Part shown: positions 37,610 through 45,431 of the stretch, piece by piece
Position numbering within the stretch: position 1 is the first letter of the stretch
Layout: each line of letters starts with the position of its first letter
DNA from: Caldanaerobius fijiensis DSM 17918
Lineage (GTDB): Bacteria > Bacillota > Thermoanaerobacteria > Thermoanaerobacterales > Caldanaerobiaceae
Assembly: GCF_900129075.1 (NCBI RefSeq)
Contig: NZ_FQVH01000016.1
Span: 1 to 59,231, forward strand
Direction of reading: 5' to 3'
Length of the DNA stretch: 59,231 bases
Translations under genes and position numbers: made by a program
The notes under the pieces: generated by a model
Told to the model about the DNA's origin: nothing
Databases searched by the model: none
The model's input: only the letters and a program-made list of their open reading frames with translations

Positions 37610-37682
37610 TAGCCCTATGGGGAATCGAACCCCAGTTTCCGCCGTGAGAGGGCGGCGTCCTAGGCCGCTAGACGATAGGGCC
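37610..37682 (-). tRNA. tRNA-Glu (CTC)
   Basis: A full cloverleaf on the minus strand: acceptor GGCCCTA / TAGGGCT, anticodon stem CCGCC / GGCGG around CTCTCAC (anticodon CTC), T arm GGGGTTCGATTCCCC. CCA is not encoded. It reads the GAG codon. Confidence 0.93.
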
Positions 37683-37688
37683 ACGTAG

Positions 37689-37759
37689 CTGCGGGACTAG
37701 GATTCGAACCTAGACAGCATGATCCAGAGTCATGCGTGCTACCGTTACACAATCCCGCA
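37689..37759 (-). tRNA. tRNA-Gln (CTG)
   Basis: Minus strand: acceptor TGCGGGA / TCCCGCA, anticodon stem CATGA / TCATG around CTCTGGA (anticodon CTG), T arm CTAGGTTCGAATCCTAG. CCA is not encoded. It lies 6 nt upstream of tRNA-Glu in the same transcript. Confidence 0.93.
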
Positions 37760-37789
37760 ATATCACAGCCACTTCAGCTGACAGATGAT

Positions 37790-37818
37790 ATTATAACATG
37801 ACTTTTTTCACATTGCAA
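37790..37818 (-). promoter_or_regulatory. tRNA-Gln/tRNA-Glu promoter
   Basis: TTGCAA (37818-37813), 17 bp, TATAAT (37795-37790) on the minus strand, divergent from gltX. Confidence 0.8.
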
Positions 37819-37881
37819 TACCTTTTTTAAAAATATGTGCAGATAACCATATGGAGTTTTATATGTAGTTAGTTGAAAAAG

Positions 37882-37911
37882 TTGCATTTAACTGCTCATC
37901 TAATGTATAAT
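37882..37911 (+). promoter_or_regulatory. gltX promoter
   Basis: TTGCAT (37882-37887), 18 bp, TATAAT (37906-37911), about 60 nt before gltX. I saw no T-box leader in the short 5' region. Confidence 0.65.
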
Positions 37912-37969
37912 TGTTTTTAAGCTTTTACGTAGATACGTGTTAGTATAAATATATTAGGGAGGATTTTAA

Positions 37970-39424
37970 ATGGCAGAAGTAAGAACGAGGTTTGCACCCA
38001 GTCCGACGGGATATATGCATATCGGCAATTTGAGGACGGCTCTTTATGCGTATCTCATTGCCAGAAAAAACAATGGAAAATTTATACTTCGTATTGAAGA
38101 TACGGATCAAGAACGGTACGTAGAGGGGGCCGTTGACGTAATTTACAATACTTTGAAATTGGTTGGTTTACAGTATGATGAGGGGCCGGATATAGGAGGT
38201 GCTTATGGTCCTTATATTCAGAGCCAGAGAAAAAATATATATGCTGAATACGCAAAAAAATTGATTGATTTAGGTGGTGCTTATTATTGCTTTTGTTCCA
38301 AAGAACGCCTTGAGGCGTTGAGGGAAGAATGTAAGAAAAAAGGTATTCCTTTTAAATACGATGGCCATTGTAGAAACATAAGCAAAGAAGAAGCAGAAGA
38401 GAGAATAAAAAAAGGTGAACAGTATGTCATAAGACAGAAAATCCCTATGACGGGCAGAACTGGTTTCCATGATGAGGTATATGGAGACATAACTGTATCC
38501 AATGATACCCTCGATGACAACATTTTGATAAAATCGGATGGCATGCCTACATATAATTTTGCCCATGTAATAGATGACCATCTGATGGGTATTACTCATG
38601 TGGTAAGAGGTAGTGAATACCTTTCTTCAACACCTAAATATGTCCTTCTCTATAAGGCTTTTGGATGGGATATTCCCGTATATATTCATTTGCCTTTGAT
38701 CGTCAGGCCTGACGGTAAAAAGTTGAGCAAAAGGGAAGGTGATGCTTCTTTTGAGGATTTTTATGAAAAAGGGTACCTTAAAGAGGCTATAATAAACTAC
38801 ATCGCCCTTTTGGGGTGGAGCCCCGGCACCGATGAGGAAATATTTAGCCTTAAGGAGCTGGAACAGAGGTTTTCTATAGAAGGACTTAATAAATCTCCTG
38901 CAGTTTTTGACATCAATAAATTGCGCTGGATGAATGGAGAGTATATAAGGCGAATGAGCCTTGAGCAGTTTAATGAGGCCGCGATGCCCTATTATAAAAA
39001 AGTGATCAAAAGGCAGAATATTGACTTTATGAAGCTGAGCAGCCTTTTGCATACGCGAACAGAGGTGTTGAGTGAGATACCTGAGAATATAGATTTTATT
39101 GAAGAATTGCCTGATTATGATGTGAATATGTACGTCCATAAAAAGATGAGGACAGATCTTAAAAATTCACTGGAGCACCTTAAAAAAGCTTATGAAGTAT
39201 TGCAGGATGTCCAAGAATGGGATGATGAGCATATTCACGATGCGTTATTTAAGCTTATTCAGGAGCTGGGCGTAAAAAATGGACAGGTTTTATGGCCTAT
39301 CAGAACAGCTGTTTCAGGTAAGCAATTTACACCGGGCGGTGCCATTGAACTGAGCAGCCTTTTAGGTAAAGAGGAAACTCTTAGGCGGATCAAAATCGGT
39401 ATCGATAAGCTATCAAATGTTTAA
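37970..39424 (+). CDS. gltX: glutamyl-tRNA synthetase
   Basis: A class I synthetase that charges tRNA-Glu and, in bacteria without GlnRS, often tRNA-Gln as the precursor for amidation. The N terminus [16 protein letters not shown] contains the HIGH motif (HIGN) and KKLSKREG is the KMSKS-type loop near residue 250. The zinc-like [19 protein letters not shown] region is present. Length is 484. An AGGGAGG box precedes ATG. It is divergent from tRNA-Gln(CTG) and tRNA-Glu(CTC), its likely substrates. Confidence 0.96.
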   Translation: MAEVRTRFAPSPTGYMHIGNLRTALYAYLIARKNNGKFILRIEDTDQERYVEGAVDVIYNTLKLVGLQYDEGPDIGGAYGPYIQSQRKNIYAEYAKKLIDLGGAYYCFCSKERLEALREECKKKGIPFKYDGHCRNISKEEAEERIKKGEQYVIRQKIPMTGRTGFHDEVYGDITVSNDTLDDNILIKSDGMPTYNFAHVIDDHLMGITHVVRGSEYLSSTPKYVLLYKAFGWDIPVYIHLPLIVRPDGKKLSKREGDASFEDFYEKGYLKEAIINYIALLGWSPGTDEEIFSLKELEQRFSIEGLNKSPAVFDINKLRWMNGEYIRRMSLEQFNEAAMPYYKKVIKRQNIDFMKLSSLLHTRTEVLSEIPENIDFIEELPDYDVNMYVHKKMRTDLKNSLEHLKKAYEVLQDVQEWDDEHIHDALFKLIQELGVKNGQVLWPIRTAVSGKQFTPGGAIELSSLLGKEETLRRIKIGIDKLSNV

Positions 39425-39466
39425 AAAATACAGGATAAGGCCTGTAAGCCCTATCCTGTATTTTTT
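39423..39466 (+). terminator. gltX terminator
   Basis: A perfect 15-bp outer stem (39423-39437 with 39452-39466) ending in six T residues, immediately after the gltX stop. Confidence 0.9.
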
Positions 39467-39536
39467 GAGTAATAAGCTACCCCCCAGATTGGTTCATATT
39501 TTAAAAAGGGAAAAGTGAATTTATAACAATATCATC

Positions 39537-39566
39537 TTGACTTGTTATGATAAAGTATCATACAAT
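39537..39566 (+). promoter_or_regulatory. glpK promoter with operator-like inverted repeat
   Basis: TTGACT (39537-39542), 18 bp, TACAAT (39561-39566). Inside the spacer, TATGATA-aag-TATCATA (39546-39562) is a perfect inverted repeat, suggesting control by an unidentified repressor. Confidence 0.65.
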
Positions 39567-39584
39567 CAATCAGGGGGAGATTTT

Positions 39585-41054
39585 ATGTACATAATAGCGC
39601 TGGATGAAGGTACTACCAGTGTACGTGCAATTTTATATGACGGTACAGGGAAAGCGATAGTTAGTTCATCTAAGCCTATAAAGATAAAAACTCCACGGCC
39701 GGGCTGGGTACAGCAGGACGCGGAAGAGATATATGGTAAGGCGGTAGATGTATTAAAAGAACTTATAAATAAAGCAGGTGTTGCAGCCAGAGATATTGCA
39801 GCTATAGGTATTGCCAATCAACGAGAAACCGTTGTAGTATGGGATAGAAAGACGGGTATGCCTGTTTATGATGCTATAGTATGGCAGTGCCGTAGGACGG
39901 CGGATATTTGTGAAAAAATAAAAGCAGAAGGTATGGCGGAAGAAATTTTTAATAAAACAGGCCTGGAAGTTGATGCTTACTTTTCTGCAACAAAAATAAA
40001 GTGGATTTTAGAGAATGTTCCTGGGGCTCTCTATAAAGCCCTAAATGGACAGCTGATTGCAGGGACTATAGATTCATATCTTATTTGGAAGCTAACAGAA
40101 GAGCATAAGCATGTTACCGATCCCACCAATGCATCTCGGACGATGTTATTTAATATAAAAGAGCTAAAATGGGATAAGGATTTAATTAGGTATTTTGATA
40201 TCCCAATTGATATGTTGCCAGAAGTGGTGGATTCGTCATCAAAGGTGGGCTATACCAGTGTACTGGGTGATCCTGTGCTAATAGGCGGGATTATAGGTGA
40301 CCAGCAGGCATCGCTGTTTGGCCAGTGCTGCTTTGATATTGGAGAAGCTAAAAACACCTATGGGACGGGTAGTTTCATGCTTATTAATACCGGGGATTAT
40401 ATCAAAGCTCCTTCAGGGCTTTTGAATACCGTAGGCTGGACTATAAGGGGAAAGGCAACTTACGCCATAGAAGGAAGCATATTTATAAGTGGAGCGCTGA
40501 TTCAATGGCTGAGGGACCAGATGGGCATATTAAAGACTGCTCAGGAGTCTGAAGAACTGGCTTTGCAGGTCAGTGACAACGGGGGTATTTATATAGTTCC
40601 AGCTTTTACAGGTTTGGGTGCTCCTTACTGGGATATGTACGCAAGGGGCCTTATAATAGGTATTACTAGAGGAACCACAAAGGCCCATATAGCTAGGGCA
40701 GCGTTGGAAGCCATGGCGTATCAGGTGTATGACATATTTGACATGGTTGAAAATAATTCAGGCTTTGCGATAAAGTCACTAAAGGTGGATGGAGGTGCCA
40801 GTTCTAATAATTTTCTTATGCAATTTCAGGCAAATATATTGGGCGTAGACGTAATAAGGCCCGAAGACCTTGAGACAACTGCACGAGGTGCTGCATATAT
40901 GTCAGGTTTAACAGCTGGTGTCTGGGATATGGAAATATTAAAAAAATTAAACAAAGAAGATAGGGTATTTAAACCTGACATAGATTTTGATAGGGCGAGA
41001 GCCATTAAAGGATGGAGAAGGGCTGTAGAAAGGTCCAAAAGCTGGGCAATATAA
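39585..41054 (+). CDS. glpK: glycerol kinase
   Basis: GlpK phosphorylates glycerol to glycerol-3-phosphate. It is an FGGY kinase with the N-terminal phosphate loop ALDEGTTSVRAI, the WQCRRT and GDQQASLFGQ segments, the ATP-binding GTGSFMLINTG and FTGLGAPYWDMYARG. ATG 39585 follows AGGGGGAG at a good distance; the frame upstream to 39537 covers the promoter and is not translated. Product 489 residues. First gene of a glycerol cluster that oxidises the product in the next genes. No glycerol facilitator gene is present. Confidence 0.95.
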   Translation: MYIIALDEGTTSVRAILYDGTGKAIVSSSKPIKIKTPRPGWVQQDAEEIYGKAVDVLKELINKAGVAARDIAAIGIANQRETVVVWDRKTGMPVYDAIVWQCRRTADICEKIKAEGMAEEIFNKTGLEVDAYFSATKIKWILENVPGALYKALNGQLIAGTIDSYLIWKLTEEHKHVTDPTNASRTMLFNIKELKWDKDLIRYFDIPIDMLPEVVDSSSKVGYTSVLGDPVLIGGIIGDQQASLFGQCCFDIGEAKNTYGTGSFMLINTGDYIKAPSGLLNTVGWTIRGKATYAIEGSIFISGALIQWLRDQMGILKTAQESEELALQVSDNGGIYIVPAFTGLGAPYWDMYARGLIIGITRGTTKAHIARAALEAMAYQVYDIFDMVENNSGFAIKSLKVDGGASSNNFLMQFQANILGVDVIRPEDLETTARGAAYMSGLTAGVWDMEILKKLNKEDRVFKPDIDFDRARAIKGWRRAVERSKSWAI

Positions 41055-41075
41055 TATAGGAATAGAGGTGTTTTC

Positions 41076-42525
41076 ATGTACGACGTTGCTATAATTGGCG
41101 GTGGTATAACGGGTTGCGCTATTGCCCGGGAATTATCTAAGTACGATGTGTCTGTCGTATTAATAGAGAAGGAGGAAGATGTGGCGGCTGGAGGTGCCAC
41201 TAAGGCTAATAGTGCTATAATACATGCAGGGTATGATCCTATACCGGGCACATTAAAAGCGCGATTGAACGTATTAGGGAATGCCATGTACGGCGAATTA
41301 ACTGAAAAACTGGATATACCTTTTAAGAGGATTGGTTCTCTGGTTTTGGCTTTTAACAGTGAAGAGCGAATGATGTTAAACGAGCTCTATAGAAGAGGGC
41401 AGGAAAATGGTGTTCCTGGGCTGAAGATTATAGAAAGCCATGAGCTGAAAGAAATGGAGCCTAATGTTAGCGATGATGCAGTTGCTGCACTTTATTCTCC
41501 TACAGCAGGGATAATATGTCCGTACGAAGCTGCCATAGCCTTTTACGAGAATGCCAGAGAGAATGGTGTAGACTTTGTATTTGATAGTGAAGTTGTATCA
41601 ATTAAGAAAGAGGACTGCTTTATAGTCGAAACTACATCAGGTACTATAAAGGCCCTTTACGTCGTAAATGCTGCAGGAGTTTACGCTGATGAAATAAGCA
41701 AGATGGCGGGTGCTGAAGAATTTAAAATAGTACCTCGAAGGGGAGAGTATGTGCTATTAGACAAATCTCAGGGGAACATTGTGAACCATGTGATATTTCA
41801 GACGCCGACAAGGTATGGCAAAGGTATATTGGTAAGTCCTACTGTCGATGGTAACCTTATAGTAGGTCCTAACGCTGTTGATATTGGCAACAAAGACGAT
41901 AATATAACCACTCAGAAGGGATTGGACGAAGTTGTAGAAGGAGCCAGAAAAAGTGTTCCGGGCTTTGATCTTAGGGATAGGATCACCAACTTTGCCGGCA
42001 TAAGGGCGGTGCCTTTAAGCGGAGATTTTTATAATAGGGCATTCATCTAAGATATACGGTTTTATCAATGTGGCGGGTATAGAGTCTCCAGGTCTTACGG
42101 CAGCTCCGGCTATTGCCGTGGAGGTGCGGGAAATTTTAAGTAAAGCAGGGCTAAAATTGGTGAAAAAAGATGATTTTATTGATACTCGCACTGTAGTACG
42201 GTTTAGAGATCTAAATTTCCAGGAACGCGCTGAGCTGATTGAAAAGGACCCGCGATATGGTAAGATTATATGTAGATGTGAAACCGTAACTGAAGGGGAG
42301 ATTGTTGATGCAATAAAGAGAGGGGCAAGGAGCGTGGATGCCGTCAAGAGAAGGACCAGGGCCGGCATGGGCAGGTGTCAAGGTGGTTTTTGTTCACCGA
42401 GGGTTGCGGAGATCTTATCAAAAGAACTTCATATACCCATGGATAAAGTGACGAAAAGCGGCGATGGTTCTTATATGCTCGTCGGCAGAATAAAAGAGAC
42501 CTTAAGAGGTGAGGAGAATGCTTAA
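41076..42525 (+). pseudogene. GlpA-like glycerol-3-phosphate dehydrogenase, frameshifted
   Basis: Two frames (41076-42050 and about 42070-42525) together form one FAD enzyme of about 482 residues. The first has the dinucleotide motif VAIIGGGITGCAIARELSKYDVSVVLIEKE and the DAO fold. The second has a BFD-type [2Fe-2S] domain with Cys residues in ICRCETV and GRCQGGFC. The first frame derails after GIRAVPLSGDF at a five-T run (42026-42030). Removing one T restores IIGHSSKIYGFINVAGIESPGLT, the normal continuation. So there is a single-base insertion in a homopolymer: true mutation or sequencing error. When intact it would oxidise glycerol-3-phosphate to DHAP. Confidence 0.85.
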
Positions 42526-43765
42526 GTACGATGTGGTAATAGTTGGAGGTGGCCCTGCGGGATTGGGTGCTGCAATAGAAGCCTGTGATGCCGGTTCTAA
42601 AGTTTTAATATTAGAAAGAGACGATGAACTGGGAGGAATCCTCAGGCAGTGTATTCATAATGGCTTTGGTTTGCACGAGTTTAAGGAAGAATTGACAGGT
42701 CCTGAATATGCCAATAGGTTTATAGAACAGGTAAAGGCCAGGGATATTGATGTAAAGCTCAATACCATGGTTCTCGATATAACCCCTGAGAGAACTGTTT
42801 ACGCTGTAAACAGTAAAGATGGCGTGATGTCCATAAAGGCAGGTTCTATAGTGCTGGCAATGGGATGTAGGGAGAGAACCAGGGGGGCTATAGGCATTCC
42901 TGGTGCAAGACCTGCTGGGGTTTATACCGCGGGAACAGCTCAGAGGTTTATTAACATAGAAGGGTATATGCCGGGCAGAGAAGTGGTTATATTAGGCTCT
43001 GGCGATATCGGCCTTATTATGGCAAGACGCTTAACCTTAGAAGGGGCAATTGTAAAATGTGTTCTGGAAATTATGCCTTATTCTACAGGGTTGACCAGAA
43101 ATATCGTACAGTGTCTGAACGATTTTGATATACCTTTACTGCTAAATCACACGGTTATAGAGGTACATGGGAAAAAGAGGGTAGAAGGTGTAACTATAGC
43201 TAGAGTAGATGAAAGAAGAATGCCTGTTCACGGTACCGAAAAGTATATAAGCTGTGATACTTTGCTGCTGTCCGTAGGTTTGATTCCTGAGAATGAGCTT
43301 TCTAAGAAAGCATCAGTTGTGTTGGATAGAGTAACTGGTGGTGCAGTTGTAGATGAATATATGCACACATCCATTGATGGTATATTCGCATGTGGCAACG
43401 TATTGCAAGTTCACGACCTGGTAGACAACGTGACGAAGGAGAGTAGAATAGCAGGCAAAAGTGCTGCTCTATATGCCCAGGGTAAACTTAGAAGAGCCGA
43501 GGAGTACATCTATACACGAGCTGGAAATGGTATAAGGTATGTAGTACCTCAGAAAATAACAGCAGATGGCAGAGATGATATAACCTTGAATATGAGGGTA
43601 ACAGATATCTTTGAAAATACGTACATTGTGTTGAAAAACGATGACAAAACTGTAAAGCGTTTTAAAAGGGACTATTTGACTCCTGGTGAGATGCAGGTTT
43701 TGAAGGTTAAGCGTTCAGATCTAGAAGGGATTAAGGGGCAGTTGATTGTGGAGGTTGAGCGATAA
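42518..43765 (+). CDS. NAD(P)/FAD-dependent oxidoreductase of the glycerol cluster
   Basis: A 415-residue flavoprotein with two dinucleotide-binding motifs: VVIVGGGPAGLGAAIEACDAGSKVLILERD at the N terminus and REVVILGSGDIGLIMARRL near residue 155. IFACGNVLQVHDLVDNV is the late FAD contact. No redox-disulfide CxxC of the thioredoxin reductase type is present. It is always paired with GlpA-like and DUF1667 proteins in Clostridia and probably passes electrons from the dehydrogenase. ATG 42518 has AGGTG 7 nt upstream and overlaps the previous frame by 8 nt. The acceptor is unknown. Confidence 0.85.
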   Translation: MLKYDVVIVGGGPAGLGAAIEACDAGSKVLILERDDELGGILRQCIHNGFGLHEFKEELTGPEYANRFIEQVKARDIDVKLNTMVLDITPERTVYAVNSKDGVMSIKAGSIVLAMGCRERTRGAIGIPGARPAGVYTAGTAQRFINIEGYMPGREVVILGSGDIGLIMARRLTLEGAIVKCVLEIMPYSTGLTRNIVQCLNDFDIPLLLNHTVIEVHGKKRVEGVTIARVDERRMPVHGTEKYISCDTLLLSVGLIPENELSKKASVVLDRVTGGAVVDEYMHTSIDGIFACGNVLQVHDLVDNVTKESRIAGKSAALYAQGKLRRAEEYIYTRAGNGIRYVVPQKITADGRDDITLNMRVTDIFENTYIVLKNDDKTVKRFKRDYLTPGEMQVLKVKRSDLEGIKGQLIVEVER

Positions 43766-44115
43766 TGGAAAAGACTTTAATTTGCATAGGATGTCCGCAG
43801 GGTTGCCGTCTTAATGTCACTGTTGATGGGGATAACGTTGATGTAAGAGGCTATAAATGTAAAAGAGGACTAGACTATGCCAGGCAAGAAGCTATCCATC
43901 CTGTGAGGACGCTTACCACGACGGTTTTGGTAGAGGGTAGAAAAAGACCTCTTCCGGTAAGGACGAGAGAACCCATCCCTAAAGAGTTGCTGTTTAAAGC
44001 AATGAAGCAATTAGCTACCATTAAGGTAAAGCCACCGGTGAAAATAGGGGATGTTGTCTTAAGGGATATCCTTGGAACAGGTGTGGATGTGATTGCCACA
44101 GATAATATGTACTAA
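43765..44115 (+). CDS. DUF1667 Cys-containing protein
   Basis: A 116-residue protein with the DUF1667 pattern: CIGCPQGC near residues 7-14 and a later Cys (YKCKRG), suited to an Fe-S cluster or zinc, followed by HPVRTLTTTV. It starts one base before the end of the upstream oxidoreductase (TAATG), so translation is coupled. It is probably the third subunit of the glycerol-3-phosphate oxidising complex. The activity is not known. Confidence 0.85.
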   Translation: MEKTLICIGCPQGCRLNVTVDGDNVDVRGYKCKRGLDYARQEAIHPVRTLTTTVLVEGRKRPLPVRTREPIPKELLFKAMKQLATIKVKPPVKIGDVVLRDILGTGVDVIATDNMY

Positions 44116-44168
44116 ATTAATAAAAGATATGATATAATATAGACAATCTAGTTAAGAGAGGGATAAAT

Positions 44169-44567
44169 ATGGTAAATATTGTACTTGTGTCGCATAGTAA
44201 AAAGATGGCCGAGGGCTTGCAGGATTTACTTTATGATATGGTAAAGGATTCAGTGAGAGTGGTCGCCGTGGGAGGTCTAGAGGGCGATTCTCTTGGCACC
44301 GATGCGGGAAGGATACTTAATGCGATTGAAGAAGTCTATACAGATGACGGGGTTGTAGTTATAACGGATCTCGGGAGCGCGGTTGTAAGTGCACAGATGG
44401 CGATAAACATGATAGAAGATGAGAAAAAACGAAATAATGTCAGGATTGCGGATTGCCCGTTTTTGGAAGGTGCTGTGGCGGCGGTGCTAGAGGCATCAAT
44501 AAGAGGAAAAATTGAAGATGTTTTAAATGCTGCACAACAGGCGAGAGATTATGGAAAAATCGTGTGA
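44169..44567 (+). CDS. dhaM: DhaM-like PTS EIIA-type phosphocarrier
   Basis: The 132-residue protein matches the EIIA-Man-like domain of DhaM, which carries phosphate from HPr to the DhaL-bound ADP of dihydroxyacetone kinase. The phosphorylated His is in IVLVSHSKKMAEGL (His9). VAVGGLEGDSLGTDAGRI and VITDLGSAVVSAQMA are typical. The partners DhaK and DhaL are not in the window. The position at the end of the glycerol cluster suggests a PTS-linked signal on glycerol/DHA metabolism, but this is inference. Confidence 0.85.
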   Translation: MVNIVLVSHSKKMAEGLQDLLYDMVKDSVRVVAVGGLEGDSLGTDAGRILNAIEEVYTDDGVVVITDLGSAVVSAQMAINMIEDEKKRNNVRIADCPFLEGAVAAVLEASIRGKIEDVLNAAQQARDYGKIV

Positions 44568-44574
44568 GTAAATC

Positions 44575-44603
44575 TTGACATTTTATTTTTTTTATGCTAT
44601 TTT
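44575..44603 (+). promoter_or_regulatory. promoter upstream of the small membrane protein
   Basis: TTGACA (44575-44580), 17 bp, TATTTT (44598-44603), right after dhaM. Confidence 0.6.
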
Positions 44604-44617
44604 CATAATGGGTTTTG

Positions 44618-44663
44618 TTATCCAATATATAATTATATAGTTATATATTTATATGTTGGATAA
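44618..44663. repeat. inverted repeat with AT-rich centre
   Basis: TTATCCAA (44618-44625) and TTGGATAA (44656-44663) flank a 30-bp stretch of almost pure A/T. It lies in the 5' leader of the next gene and may be an operator pair or a leader hairpin. Confidence 0.5.
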
Positions 44664-44708
44664 TACAGATATAAGGGGAGGTAATAAAAATTGTAAAGGG
44701 GGATGTTT

Positions 44709-44987
44709 ATGTATTGGGTAGTTTTGATAGTTGTCGGCCTTATTGTAAGCCTGTTGTTTAATCCTATATTTTTTAAAGGGAAAACTTTTAAGTACGGTGG
44801 GTATTGGTCAGTACTTATAGCATCGCTTTTAGGTGCTTGGGTAGGAGATGCAGTTTTGGGCAATTGGGGTTGGATGTTGGCATCATATAATGTTATCGCA
44901 GGACTCATAGGATCTGTTGTATTTAATTTTGTGTGGGATTTAATAGCTCAGGATAAATCATCAGAATCTACGTCTACAAAGGCATAG
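44709..44987 (+). CDS. small membrane protein (GlsB/YeaQ-like)
   Basis: A 92-residue hydrophobic protein with three predicted helices (about residues 2-18, 32-50 and 58-76) and a short Ser/Lys tail. The Gly-rich helices (VGLIVSLLFNPIFF, IASLLGAWVGDAVLG and IAGLIGSVVFNFV) resemble the GlsB/YeaQ/YmgE stress-membrane family, though the match is loose. ATG 44709 has AAAGGGGG 7 nt upstream; ATG 44703 directly abuts it. It stands alone between dhaM and the ArsR gene. The function is unknown. Confidence 0.6.
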   Translation: MYWVVLIVVGLIVSLLFNPIFFKGKTFKYGGYWSVLIASLLGAWVGDAVLGNWGWMLASYNVIAGLIGSVVFNFVWDLIAQDKSSESTSTKA

Positions 44988-45086
44988 ATTAGATTACAGG
45001 ATTAGATTTAATGCCTCCCCTTAATCTGCTTTTTGATAACTATTTTATGGACAGGTTTATTTACGAATGCAAATGGAGGAAGGATT

Positions 45087-45410
45087 ATGCCAGATATCCA
45101 GGAATTGAAGGTGAAGTTGTTTAAGGGCTTTTCAGATTATACGAGGCTTTCTATTGTTGAAGCTTTAAAAAAGCGGGAAAAAACCGTTTCTGAATTAGTG
45201 GAGGAAATCGGAAGTACTCAGGCAAACATATCAGGGCACTTGAGGTGCTTGAAGGAATGGGGAATTCTTGGCAGCAGACAGGAAGGGAGAAATATCTATT
45301 ATTTTATCCAGGATAAAAAGATACTGGATATCCTGAAAACCGCCGATGCGGTCATAGCAAATTTTATAGAGAGTCTATATAAAAATTCTAAAGTTCAACC
45401 CAGTTTATAA
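45087..45410 (+). CDS. ArsR-family transcriptional regulator
   Basis: A 107-residue winged-helix protein: LFKGFSDYTRLSIVEALKKREKTVSELVEEIGSTQANISGHLRCLKEWGIL is the ArsR helix-turn-helix with the recognition helix SQANISGHL-like. The usual metal ligands ELCVCDL are absent, so it is not a classical arsenic/cadmium sensor. ATG 45087 follows GGAGGAAGG; the frame could be extended to 45033 but lacks a ribosome site. It lies 21 nt before the radical SAM gene and probably controls it. Confidence 0.85.
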   Translation: MPDIQELKVKLFKGFSDYTRLSIVEALKKREKTVSELVEEIGSTQANISGHLRCLKEWGILGSRQEGRNIYYFIQDKKILDILKTADAVIANFIESLYKNSKVQPSL

Positions 45411-45431
45411 ATACTTTTAGGAGGGGTTTCT

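Noticed and set aside
37820-37969. T-box leader before gltX
   Set aside because: There is no T-box sequence, specifier stem or terminator/antiterminator; the leader is too short.
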